A stretch of DNA of 64,000 bases from Bacillus atrophaeus (GTDB lineage: Bacteria; Bacillota; Bacilli; Bacillales; Bacillaceae). The stretch lies in NCBI RefSeq assembly GCF_001584335.1, contig NZ_LSBB01000001.1, positions 682,001-746,000 of the forward strand. The letters run 5' to 3'. The notes beneath the pieces were generated by a model. That model was not told the origin of the DNA. It did not search any database and was given only the letters and a program-made list of their open reading frames with translations. Of the stretch, positions 16,055-23,972 are shown in pieces (the first letter of the stretch is position 1; each line of letters begins with the position of its first letter). A program made the translations under genes and the position numbers.

Positions 16055-16068
16055 ATATCGATCGATAT
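16055..16068. promoter_or_regulatory. Perfect 14-bp palindrome, possible operator
   Basis: ATATCGATCGATAT is perfectly self-complementary and lies 4 bp after the TATAAT at 16045 and 51 bp before the operon start codon. No regulator gene is linked, so its binding protein is unknown. Confidence 0.45.
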
Positions 16069-16119
16069 TTGTTTTAATTTGTAAAAATATATCCTTTTCT
16101 ATCAATTAGGGGGTAAAAA

Positions 16120-17454
16120 ATGAATACTGTCACTAAAGAAATACATAACCTCGGCCAAGAACGGCTTTTGAAGCTTATTGAAACAAAACAGGCGGTAGTA
16201 GGCGTTCTGGGAATGGGGTATGTAGGATTTCCTCTTGCCTTGGAATGTGTCAATAAAGGATACCATGTCATCGGCTTTGACAAGAACAGTGAAAAAGTAT
16301 CCTTATTAGCCGCCGGGCATAGCCACATCAATGATATAGATGAAAATAAACTGAAGGAAGCTTTACATACAAAGCGATTTCAAGTAAGTGACAACATGGC
16401 CTCTATCCAGGATTGCGACATTATTGTGATATGTGTGCCGACACCCCTAGACAAAAAAGAAAAGATCCCCGATTTAACCTACATCGACAGTGCAGTTGAC
16501 AGCATGATCGCTTATGGAAAGACAAATCAGCTCTTAATTTTAGAAAGCACGACCTATCCGGGAACAACGAAAAAAAAGATTGCGGAAAGAATGGAAGCCA
16601 GCCGGCAAATGAACATAGGCACCGACTTTTTTACAGCATACTCTCCAGAAAGAATTGACCCGGGGAATATTCAGTATGAAGTATCTGATATTCCGAAAGT
16701 GGTCGGGGGAATAACAAAGACTTGTACAGAACTTGCCTCAGCGTTTTACAGCACGATCGTGAACAGCATCCATCCCGTCACCTCAGCTGAAGTAGCAGAA
16801 ACAGCCAAACTCCTAGAGAATACCTACCGTTATGTAAATATTGCTTTAATCAATGAAATGGCACTAAACTGCCGGGAACTCGATATTGATATTTGGGAAG
16901 TCATAGATGCTGCGGACACGAAGCCGTTCGGTTTCCAAAAGTTCAATCCAGGCCCCGGTGTAGGCGGACATTGTATACCGATAGACCCCTTTTATTTTAA
17001 ATGGGTAGCCAATCAAAAAGGATTGAAGACAAAATTGATTGATTTGGCGGATGAAATTAATTCGGAAATGCCGATTTCTGTATCTGATTATGCCATAAAG
17101 TTAGTCAATAAAGAAAAACGCAGCATTTTATTAGTTGGTGCAGCTTATAAAAAAAATACGAATGATCCTCGGGAATCCTCGGCGCTTACAATTATGGGAG
17201 ACTTGATGAAAAAGGGCTGCGAGACAGACTATCACGATCCTTTTATCGGGAAAATCCGCTTGGACGAGGGCAGTGTGAAGTATTCTGTCCCTTTTACAAA
17301 AGAACAGATCAATCAATATGATGTGGTGATTATTCATACCGATCATGATGATATTGACTACAGCATCTTGCAGGATACATCTCCGGTTATTTTTGATACA
17401 AGAAATGTTTGCAGTGATAAATTAGCTGACAATTTAAAGCTTGTCACACTATAG
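16120..17454 (+). CDS. UDP-N-acetylhexosamine 6-dehydrogenase (WbpA/WecC-like)
   Basis: 444 residues of the UDP-glucose/GDP-mannose dehydrogenase superfamily. The N-terminal NAD domain has VLGMGYVGFPLALE (about residue 29). LILESTTYPGTT and TAYSPERIDPGN lie in the first half, and the catalytic cysteine is in GVGGHCIPIDPFYF near residue 286. The middle helix KLLENTYRYVNIALINEMA is typical. SPERIDPGN and the HCIPIDPFY form are those of enzymes oxidising UDP-GlcNAc or UDP-ManNAc twice at C6 to a uronate, rather than UDP-glucose. First gene of the nine-gene operon, with an AGGGGG ribosome site. It would supply the NDP-hexosaminuronate that the aminotransferases and epimerase next to it act on. 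Confidence 0.87.
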   Translation: MNTVTKEIHNLGQERLLKLIETKQAVVGVLGMGYVGFPLALECVNKGYHVIGFDKNSEKVSLLAAGHSHINDIDENKLKEALHTKRFQVSDNMASIQDCDIIVICVPTPLDKKEKIPDLTYIDSAVDSMIAYGKTNQLLILESTTYPGTTKKKIAERMEASRQMNIGTDFFTAYSPERIDPGNIQYEVSDIPKVVGGITKTCTELASAFYSTIVNSIHPVTSAEVAETAKLLENTYRYVNIALINEMALNCRELDIDIWEVIDAADTKPFGFQKFNPGPGVGGHCIPIDPFYFKWVANQKGLKTKLIDLADEINSEMPISVSDYAIKLVNKEKRSILLVGAAYKKNTNDPRESSALTIMGDLMKKGCETDYHDPFIGKIRLDEGSVKYSVPFTKEQINQYDVVIIHTDHDDIDYSILQDTSPVIFDTRNVCSDKLADNLKLVTL

Positions 17455-17466
17455 GAGGGAAAGACC

Positions 17467-18633
17467 ATCAGTAACCGATATATCCCCTTTCATAAACCAG
17501 ATATGACAAATGAAGAAATAGCAAGTGTAACTGAAACACTGCAATCAGGCTGGATTTCAAAAGGTCCAAAGGTGATTGAATTCGAAAAACAATTAGGTGA
17601 ATTTACAGGAGCCGAACACGTGATCAGCTGTAATTCAGGAACCGCTGCCTTACATATGGCCTTACTTGCGCTAGGCGTAGGAGAAGGCGACGAAGTCATT
17701 GTGCCGAGCTTTACATTTTGTTCGAGTGTCAATGTTATCTTGCATGTCGGGGCAACCCCGGTTTTTGCAGACATTCGGGAGGCTGATTTATGCATAGACC
17801 CGGAGGATGTAAGACAAAAATTATCTCCGCGCACCAAAGCGGTAATCGCCGTCCATTTTGCGGGCTATCCGGCAGATTTGGATGAACTAGATGCAATATG
17901 CAAAGAAAATCAGCTGTATTTAATTGAAGATGCCGCCCACGCGCTTGGGACTCAATATAACGGAACAATGATCGGCACTCATGGCGACGCGGTTTGCTTC
18001 AGCTTTTACGCTACAAAAAATATTACAACCGGAGAAGGCGGAGCTCTCATTGTGAAAGACGGCGAAGCGGCAGAGAGGGCCAGACTGTACGGCTGGCACG
18101 GCATTACGAAGAATGCATGGAACCGCTACGGTGAAAAAGGCAGCTGGAGATATGACGTTTTATTGCCCGGTTTTAAATACAATATGACAGATATACAGGC
18201 GGCGCTGGGACTGGTACAGCTAAGCAGGGCTATCGACATTCAAGAAAAGCGGGAGCGTATTGCTCATTACTATGCTGCCGAGCTTGCCGATTTAACTGAC
18301 TCGTCACGGCTTCCTCTCGTTGATATACCTACCGGAATTACGCACTCATGGCATTTATTTATTTTAAGAATTAAAGAACGCAGCGGGATGGACAGAGACC
18401 TGTTTATCGAGGAAATGAAAGCGAAAAATATCGGTCTCAGCGTCCACTTTATCCCTGTGCATATGCATCCGTATTATAAAGAACATTTTCCCGCAAAACT
18501 GCCGATAACGGAGAAAATTTTTACCGAAATTGTGTCACTTCCTTTGTATAGTCAATTATCTGAGGAAGATTGTGAATATATCATTCAGTCTATTAAAGAA
18601 ACTTTAACTATTGAGAAGGGGGTTCGACAATGA
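17467..18633 (+). CDS. DegT/DnrJ/EryC1 sugar aminotransferase, apparent ATC start
   Basis: 388 residues if read from 17467. PLP-dependent sugar aminotransferase of the WbpE/ArnB type: SCNSGTAALHMALLALG binds the PLP phosphate, LIEDAAHALGTQYNG supplies the Asp and SFYATKNITTGEGGAL the Schiff-base lysine; SGWISKGPKVIEFE is the usual N-terminal segment. The conserved family start (IPFHKPDMTNEEI) lies upstream of the first ATG (17503). The only candidate start there is ATC at 17467, 7 nt after AGGAGGG. So it either uses a rare AUC start or has lost its ATG; initiation at 17503 would have no ribosome site and would remove conserved residues. It overlaps the next gene by 4 nt (ATGA). Confidence 0.83.
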   Translation: MSNRYIPFHKPDMTNEEIASVTETLQSGWISKGPKVIEFEKQLGEFTGAEHVISCNSGTAALHMALLALGVGEGDEVIVPSFTFCSSVNVILHVGATPVFADIREADLCIDPEDVRQKLSPRTKAVIAVHFAGYPADLDELDAICKENQLYLIEDAAHALGTQYNGTMIGTHGDAVCFSFYATKNITTGEGGALIVKDGEAAERARLYGWHGITKNAWNRYGEKGSWRYDVLLPGFKYNMTDIQAALGLVQLSRAIDIQEKRERIAHYYAAELADLTDSSRLPLVDIPTGITHSWHLFILRIKERSGMDRDLFIEEMKAKNIGLSVHFIPVHMHPYYKEHFPAKLPITEKIFTEIVSLPLYSQLSEEDCEYIIQSIKETLTIEKGVRQ

Positions 18634-19559
18634 AACACATTGCAATCATCGGAGGCGCGGGTTTTATCGGAAGTGAATTAGCAGCATTACTGCAAGATAA
18701 GGGTTTTCACACGATCATTGTAGATCAAAAAAAGCCGAATTCTGATGCACCGTTCCGTTATGCGGATATTTTAGATCAACAAACACTTCGTGAATCATTG
18801 CAGGGAGCGGATGCCGTCGTTCATTTGGCGGCAATGGTCGGTGTAGACAGCTGCCGCAGTAATGGTGAGGACGTCATCCGGGTCAACTTTGAGGGAACGA
18901 AAAATGTAACCGAGGTGTGCAAAGAATTAGGGATCAGCACTCTTCTGTTTTCATCAAGTTCAGAGGTTTTTGGGGATTCACCTGACTTTCCTTTTACTGA
19001 GAGCAGCCAAAAGCTTCCGAAATCTGCATATGGAAAAGCGAAGCTGAAATCAGAAGAATATCTGAGGGAACAAGCGTCAGAACAGTTACATATCCGTGTT
19101 GTCCGGTACTTTAATGTGTATGGCGCGAAGCAGCGGGAAGATTTTGTCATGAACAAATTTTTCAGCCTGACCGAGTCCGGCCGGGACCTTCCGCTTTATG
19201 GAGACGGCGGGCAAATCAGGTGCTTCAGCTATATCAGCGACATTGTCAATGGAACGTACCTTGCTCTCGTACATCAGGGCAATGAATTTGAAGACTTTAA
19301 TATTGGGAATGACCAGCCGATCACCATAAAAGAACTGGCTGAGAAAATCAATGAAATCTCCGGCCGAAGCAAAGAACATTACATATTCAAAAAGCTGGGA
19401 GAAGACGGTGTCAGGGGTAAAGACATTGAAATCTTTAAACGGGCTCCGTCCATTGATAAGGCAAAACGTCTGCTTGGATATGTTCCCAAAGTCAGCCTTG
19501 ATGAAGGATTGAGGATTATTAAAGATGAAAGAAAAAAACACAAGCTATCATTATCCTAA
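18630..19559 (+). CDS. NAD-dependent nucleotide-sugar epimerase/dehydratase
   Basis: 309 residues of the extended SDR family. IIGGAGFIGSELAALL is the NAD-binding glycine motif, VVHLAAMVGVDSC follows, and the catalytic triad appears as SSSSEVFGD plus YGKAK (Tyr-x3-Lys) near residue 132. FNVYGAKQREDFVMNKF and the C-terminal half bind the NDP-sugar. It could epimerise or dehydrate the hexosaminuronate produced by its neighbours; the exact reaction cannot be told. It overlaps the preceding aminotransferase by 4 nt and the following one by 35 nt, so translation is coupled throughout. Confidence 0.84.
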   Translation: MKHIAIIGGAGFIGSELAALLQDKGFHTIIVDQKKPNSDAPFRYADILDQQTLRESLQGADAVVHLAAMVGVDSCRSNGEDVIRVNFEGTKNVTEVCKELGISTLLFSSSSEVFGDSPDFPFTESSQKLPKSAYGKAKLKSEEYLREQASEQLHIRVVRYFNVYGAKQREDFVMNKFFSLTESGRDLPLYGDGGQIRCFSYISDIVNGTYLALVHQGNEFEDFNIGNDQPITIKELAEKINEISGRSKEHYIFKKLGEDGVRGKDIEIFKRAPSIDKAKRLLGYVPKVSLDEGLRIIKDERKKHKLSLS

Positions 19560-20778
19560 ACATCCGGAGGAGATCAAGTTCCCCATTTATCCAGGGCAGC
19601 TTTCAGGCATAAGCCGTTTACATGCAGCCAAATCCTTGTTTACGGCTACAAAAAGCCGGTTAGCTGAAAAACTGGAGAAACGATATGAAAAAGGCGTTGT
19701 ATTAACATCAAGCGGCAGTGCGGCTTTGGTGCTGGCCTTGACCTATTCGGGAGCCGGACCGGGGAAAGAAGTTATTCTGTCATCCTTTAATTGTCCAAAT
19801 GTGATTGATGCGGTCCTTCAGTGTGGAGCGACACCGGTTTTTGCCCAATTGGAGTTTGATTTGTCCCTGTCCGTTTCGGATGCCAGAAAAAAAGCGACTC
19901 GGCATACATGTGCCATTATTTTGACGCATGTATATGGCCGAAGTGAAAATCCGGAGATAATAGATTGGGCAAGAGCGAATGGCATTTATATCATTGACGA
20001 TGCTGCCCAAGCGATGTTTACGAAGCAAGCCGGAGTATATGCGGGCGGATTGGGGGATTTCGGCATCTTAAGCTTTGGGCCGTCCAAGCCTCTTGCCAGC
20101 ATTGGAGGAGGAGCTTTAATTGCGACCAAAGATTTTCTCTGCCAACAAGACAGGCCGCCAATGGAACAGCGCAGGCAAGTGATAGCTGATTATAAACATT
20201 ATATGAAAAATCAAAGAATGCAAGCTTTGATGAAACGAAAACATCCTCAGCCCATTCCATATGTAATGAAGAAAACTGGTTTGGTGCCTTCTATGAAAGT
20301 AAGCAAGCTTGAGGTACTGCCGCAATCTCCGTCTGTCGTCTCTGTTTTACGGATGCATCCCTCAAGAGAAGCTATTATTGAATATCAGCTGTCAAAAATA
20401 GATCAATTGATAAAAGCTTCAGCCAAAAATATAGAAACAGCCAGAGAACGATTTGAACAGGAGGAAACGACTTACGGCGTACAGATGATTCAGCCTAAAG
20501 AGGGAGAGTGTTTGAATTACTTGACGATTGTATTTCCGCAAGAAGAGGAGCGGTATGCCTGCTCCGTTTATTTAGCCGAAAAAGGAATTCAAACTTGCTG
20601 GAATTACCTCCCTCTCGATCTCATTCCGATTTATCAAACATATGCAACGCAGGCTGATGAAAATCCGCTTTGGAAAAGAGTCCTTTCATTGCCGTTCAAA
20701 CCGCCGTTGACAGAAGAACAGACAAGGCAAATTGCCGAAACCGTTTTAAAGTATGCAGAGCATCAGAATAAAAACTGA
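19525..20778 (+). CDS. Second, divergent DegT-family PLP aminotransferase
   Basis: 417 residues. The N-terminus is unusual (HYPKHPEEIKFPIYPGQLSG), but the core is a DegT-type fold-I aminotransferase: LTSSGSAALVLALTYSG for PLP phosphate, IYIIDDAAQAMFTKQ for the Asp and SFGPSKPLASIGGGAL with the PLP lysine. A region of about 70 residues after the lysine (QVIADYKHYMKNQRMQALM) is unlike standard sugar aminotransferases. The family also includes enzymes acting on other amine acceptors, so the substrate may not be the same nucleotide sugar as for the first copy. It sits inside the coupled operon, overlapping the epimerase by 35 nt. Confidence 0.77.
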   Translation: MKEKNTSYHYPKHPEEIKFPIYPGQLSGISRLHAAKSLFTATKSRLAEKLEKRYEKGVVLTSSGSAALVLALTYSGAGPGKEVILSSFNCPNVIDAVLQCGATPVFAQLEFDLSLSVSDARKKATRHTCAIILTHVYGRSENPEIIDWARANGIYIIDDAAQAMFTKQAGVYAGGLGDFGILSFGPSKPLASIGGGALIATKDFLCQQDRPPMEQRRQVIADYKHYMKNQRMQALMKRKHPQPIPYVMKKTGLVPSMKVSKLEVLPQSPSVVSVLRMHPSREAIIEYQLSKIDQLIKASAKNIETARERFEQEETTYGVQMIQPKEGECLNYLTIVFPQEEERYACSVYLAEKGIQTCWNYLPLDLIPIYQTYATQADENPLWKRVLSLPFKPPLTEEQTRQIAETVLKYAEHQNKN

Positions 20779-20794
20779 ATGTTGGTGATAAAAC

Positions 20795-21673
20795 ATGCAA
20801 AATACCGTATGCAATAGTCAGCAAGTATGGGATCAGGCCGCTGCCGCACACGAGGCGATACTATTTCAAAGCTATGAGTGGGGAAAGCTTATGGAAGAGC
20901 TTCCCGATACTTCATTTCACCCAGTCATACTGAAAACGGATAACGGACAAGCGGTCTATGTGCCTGTTTTTGAGCAGAATGGCAATATCAGCGGCAATAT
21001 GATTGGGTACGGCGGACCTTTCTTAGAGGGGCCGATCTCGTTTGAATGGCTGCAGGGAGAGATCAAGGCTTTATTTGGCCGGGAGATGTCCAGGATGCTG
21101 CTGCCTTACGATCAAGCCACATTTATTGAAGAATTTGGACCAGGATGGGAAGTCAAAACGACACATATGTTAACGCTGCCGGACACATTTGAAGAGCTAT
21201 GGACGAGCTGTTCAGGAAAAGCCCGTACAGCTGTCAGATACGCAGAAAAGGAAAGTGTAACCATTCGGCAAATCGGGCAAAAAGAGCTGAATGAATTTTA
21301 TGACCTGTACAAAGCGCATTCAGCAGCAATTGGCGCTCAATACGTATTACGGTTATCTTTTTTTCAGAGGCTGCTTGAGAATCTTAGCAGCCGAGTCTTT
21401 TGGGTGGGGGCGTTTCTAGAACAAAAACTGATTAGCAGCAGTATTTTTCTCTATGACCGCTCTCATTTTTATTACTGGCAAAATGTAAACAGTCTCGACG
21501 GTAAAAAAGCACAGGCATCCTATTTATTAATGCGGGACGCATTACAGTTTGCCATTAATGCCAAGCTTCGATGGGCTGATTTTGGCTACTCTCACAGTAA
21601 AGAGATTGCGAGACCGAAACGATATTGGGGAGCTGAAGAGAAACGATGTCTACAATTTACGGCAGCGGAGTAA
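20795..21673 (+). CDS. FemAB/GNAT-like transferase
   Basis: 292 residues. The N-terminal ILFQSYEWGKLMEELPD and the later YGGPFLEG resemble the FemAB-type (GNAT_acetyltransf_6) fold, and the C-terminal half has AFLEQKLISSSIFLYDRSHFYYW and KAQASYLLMRDALQFAI, typical of the second GNAT-like domain that moves an acyl or aminoacyl group to an amine. DFGYSHSKEIARPKRYWGAE closes the domain. A role in acylating an amino sugar made by the operon is inference; the donor (acyl-CoA, aminoacyl-tRNA or other) is unknown. It lies 16 nt after the second aminotransferase and overlaps the WbqC-like gene by 28 nt. Confidence 0.72.
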   Translation: MQNTVCNSQQVWDQAAAAHEAILFQSYEWGKLMEELPDTSFHPVILKTDNGQAVYVPVFEQNGNISGNMIGYGGPFLEGPISFEWLQGEIKALFGREMSRMLLPYDQATFIEEFGPGWEVKTTHMLTLPDTFEELWTSCSGKARTAVRYAEKESVTIRQIGQKELNEFYDLYKAHSAAIGAQYVLRLSFFQRLLENLSSRVFWVGAFLEQKLISSSIFLYDRSHFYYWQNVNSLDGKKAQASYLLMRDALQFAINAKLRWADFGYSHSKEIARPKRYWGAEEKRCLQFTAAE

Positions 21674-22401
21674 AAGTGGTGAGCGGTCATCAATCCAGCT
21701 ACATTCCGTGGCATGGTTTTTTTGAAAAAATTCATAAATCAGATCTATTTGCCATTCATGACACGGCCCAATTTGAGAAAAAAGGATTTCTTAACAGAAA
21801 CCGAATTAAAACGCCCCAAGGTCCCAGATGGCTGACCGTTCCTTTACAGATGAAGAACTACAAGGAAATCGAGCTGCGTCATATGAAAATCGACCAGACA
21901 CAGGACTGGCAAAGAAAACACTGGATGGCGATCCAAATGAACTACGCAAAAGCGCCTTACTTTGAACAATATCGAGCCTTTTTTGAAGATATATATCAAA
22001 GGGATTGGGAGTATCTCCATGAATTGAACATGTATATCATTCAGTTTTTTCTAAAAGAGCTGCGCATCTCAACGCCTATTTGTTATGTTTCAGAGCTTGA
22101 GTGCCGTAATGAGAAAAAAAGTGATTTTGTTCTTGCTCTTTGTCAAGAACTGGGAGCCGGCCGATATTATTCAGGGAGCCAAGGATCGGACTATTTAATA
22201 GAAAGCGATTTTGAAAGAGATGGAATTGCTATTGAATATCAGACCATTAGAGCGATTGAGTATCCGCAGTTATTTGGAGAGCATATTCCTCATCTTTCCA
22301 TGATCGATATGCTGATGAACTGCGGAGCCGATATGGCGGAAACGCTAGTCAAAGGAGGGCAATATGATGAAAGTAATGGTGTTTGCGGCACATCCAGATG
22401 A
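21646..22401 (+). CDS. WbqC-family protein
   Basis: 251 residues with the pattern of the WbqC-like family: VSGHQSSYIPWHGFFEKIHKS at the N-terminus, IHDTAQFEKKGFLNRNRI, then WLTVPL and KIDQTQDWQRKHW, and later ELGAGRYYSGSQGSDYL. The family is found in O-antigen and secondary-metabolite loci, but its biochemical function is not established to my knowledge. Conserved histidine and aspartate residues near the start suggest an enzyme. The reading frame starts within the previous gene (28-nt overlap) and runs 38 nt into the deacetylase gene. Confidence 0.76.
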   Translation: MSTIYGSGVKVVSGHQSSYIPWHGFFEKIHKSDLFAIHDTAQFEKKGFLNRNRIKTPQGPRWLTVPLQMKNYKEIELRHMKIDQTQDWQRKHWMAIQMNYAKAPYFEQYRAFFEDIYQRDWEYLHELNMYIIQFFLKELRISTPICYVSELECRNEKKSDFVLALCQELGAGRYYSGSQGSDYLIESDFERDGIAIEYQTIRAIEYPQLFGEHIPHLSMIDMLMNCGADMAETLVKGGQYDESNGVCGTSR

Positions 22402-23044
22402 TGAGATTATCGGAGTCGGCGGAGCGCTGGCTAAACATGTGCGCCAAGGGGACAATGTATCAGCGGTCATCATGGCAGAGGGGAAATCGTCAAGAAAAGC
22501 TGATTATGTAAAACCTGAGGATTCAATTATGCAAGATTCAAACAATGAAACGAAACAGGCGCTCAGCACTCTTGGTATTGAAGATTTTGTCCGCTTAAAC
22601 CTGCCTGATAACAGACTTGATTCTATGGATTTATTAGATGTTGTGAAAGAAGCAGAAAAACAAATCGAGCGGTTTCAGCCCGATATTGTGTATACCCAGT
22701 ACGGAGGAGATATTAACATTGATCACACCGTCGTATTCAGAGCGGTGATGACGGCAACCCGCCCGCTCCCCGGTCATTCTGTTAAACAGGTGCTGGCTTA
22801 TGAAACTTTATCTTCGACAGAATGGAATTATCTTCAGAAGGATCAATTTCATGCCAATTACTTCATCAATATTGAGGAAGAGCTTGATATGAAGCTGAAG
22901 GCCATGGCGTGCTACGGGTCTGAGCTTAGAGACTTTCCCCATCCCCGCTCTCTGCAAGCGATAGAAAATAATGCGTATGTATGGGGCGCAAAATCCGGTT
23001 TTAAAGCGGCAGAAGCGTTTATGCTTGTGAGAGGAACATGGTGA
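22364..23044 (+). CDS. PIG-L family N-deacetylase
   Basis: 226 residues of the LmbE/PIG-L superfamily. FAAHPDDEIIGVGGALAKH carries the zinc-binding AHPDDE motif at residues about 9-14, and YTQYGGDINIDHTVVFRAV supplies the second zinc histidine. Such enzymes remove the acetyl group from N-acetylglucosamine conjugates (as in BshB and MshB) or other N-acyl sugars. In the operon context it probably deacetylates the amino sugar before or after transfer steps. A similar start codon exists at 22367. GGAGGGC precedes the start; overlap with the upstream gene is 38 nt. Confidence 0.86.
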   Translation: MMKVMVFAAHPDDEIIGVGGALAKHVRQGDNVSAVIMAEGKSSRKADYVKPEDSIMQDSNNETKQALSTLGIEDFVRLNLPDNRLDSMDLLDVVKEAEKQIERFQPDIVYTQYGGDINIDHTVVFRAVMTATRPLPGHSVKQVLAYETLSSTEWNYLQKDQFHANYFINIEEELDMKLKAMACYGSELRDFPHPRSLQAIENNAYVWGAKSGFKAAEAFMLVRGTW

Positions 23045-23051
23045 GGGCCTT

Positions 23052-23972
23052 ATGATTGCTCAAATTCCTTTTTTCGGACTTGATCCGAAACAAATCGATG
23101 GCCGATGGGTCGAAGAAGGGTACGGGCTTGAAGCTAATATTTTTGACGGCCGCTCTTTTGAACAAAAAGATTATGTGAAAAAGATCAATCAAACACTCGC
23201 ATACGCACAACAGTTGCTTCCGTCTCTGTTAACGCTTCATTTTCCCACGGACAATGCAGATTATATTCATGAAAAACACATCAAAGATCAGCTCCTCCAT
23301 TTTGCGGAGCTCGCTGTGAAATACGATGCAAAGGGCATAACTGTTCATGCCAATCAATTTATGAATGTAGAAGAATTTCAACAATATGATCTGCAAGGAA
23401 ACCGCAAAAAAATAATTGAATTTTTTGCAGAGTTTGATGAGGATTTGAAAGGCACGGATATTTGGATCGGTGTCGAAAACCTTCCGATCATCGGAAACCT
23501 GGGTGAAGATTTTGATCCGATTTTTATCTATCCTGAGGATTTTGAAGAGCTGGTTCAATTGAAATTGAGGCATGTCGGCATTACGTGGGATATATGCCAC
23601 TGGGCGATCACCTACCAGACGCACTTATCATCCTCTCTTATGTTTCGAAATGAAACATTGAAGTATCCCGATTTTTTTCAGTTTCTTTCGTTAGAAGAAG
23701 CCATTAAACATTATCATTTCAGCTCCTTTCGACAGCTTGCTTTTCCGCATGGGGATGTCCGCTGTTTTGAGGGGCAGCATCCCAAAACAGGAACCATTGA
23801 TGAACGTCTGCTCCGACAAGCGGCAGAGGAGTTAAAAACGCGTCATCAGGATGATGAAATGGGTATTGTATTTGAAGTGATGGAAACGGACTATACACAA
23901 AGGCAAGAATCATGGAGAACTCTAGAATGGTTCGGCGGTGCTTCTGATGAAAAGGATAAAAAACAGGCGTAA
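23052..23972 (+). CDS. Xylose-isomerase-like TIM-barrel protein
   Basis: 306 residues resembling the AP-endonuclease-2/sugar-phosphate-isomerase barrel superfamily. GITVHANQF, WIGVENLPIIGN and VGITWDICHWAIT carry the likely metal ligands (Glu in VENL, Asp and His in WDICHW), and YHFSSFRQLAFPHGDV follows with HPKTGTID. The family contains sugar isomerases, epimerases and endonuclease IV. Context favours a sugar isomerase or epimerase. It begins 7 nt after the deacetylase and overlaps the transporter by 26 nt. Confidence 0.68.
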   Translation: MIAQIPFFGLDPKQIDGRWVEEGYGLEANIFDGRSFEQKDYVKKINQTLAYAQQLLPSLLTLHFPTDNADYIHEKHIKDQLLHFAELAVKYDAKGITVHANQFMNVEEFQQYDLQGNRKKIIEFFAEFDEDLKGTDIWIGVENLPIIGNLGEDFDPIFIYPEDFEELVQLKLRHVGITWDICHWAITYQTHLSSSLMFRNETLKYPDFFQFLSLEEAIKHYHFSSFRQLAFPHGDVRCFEGQHPKTGTIDERLLRQAAEELKTRHQDDEMGIVFEVMETDYTQRQESWRTLEWFGGASDEKDKKQA

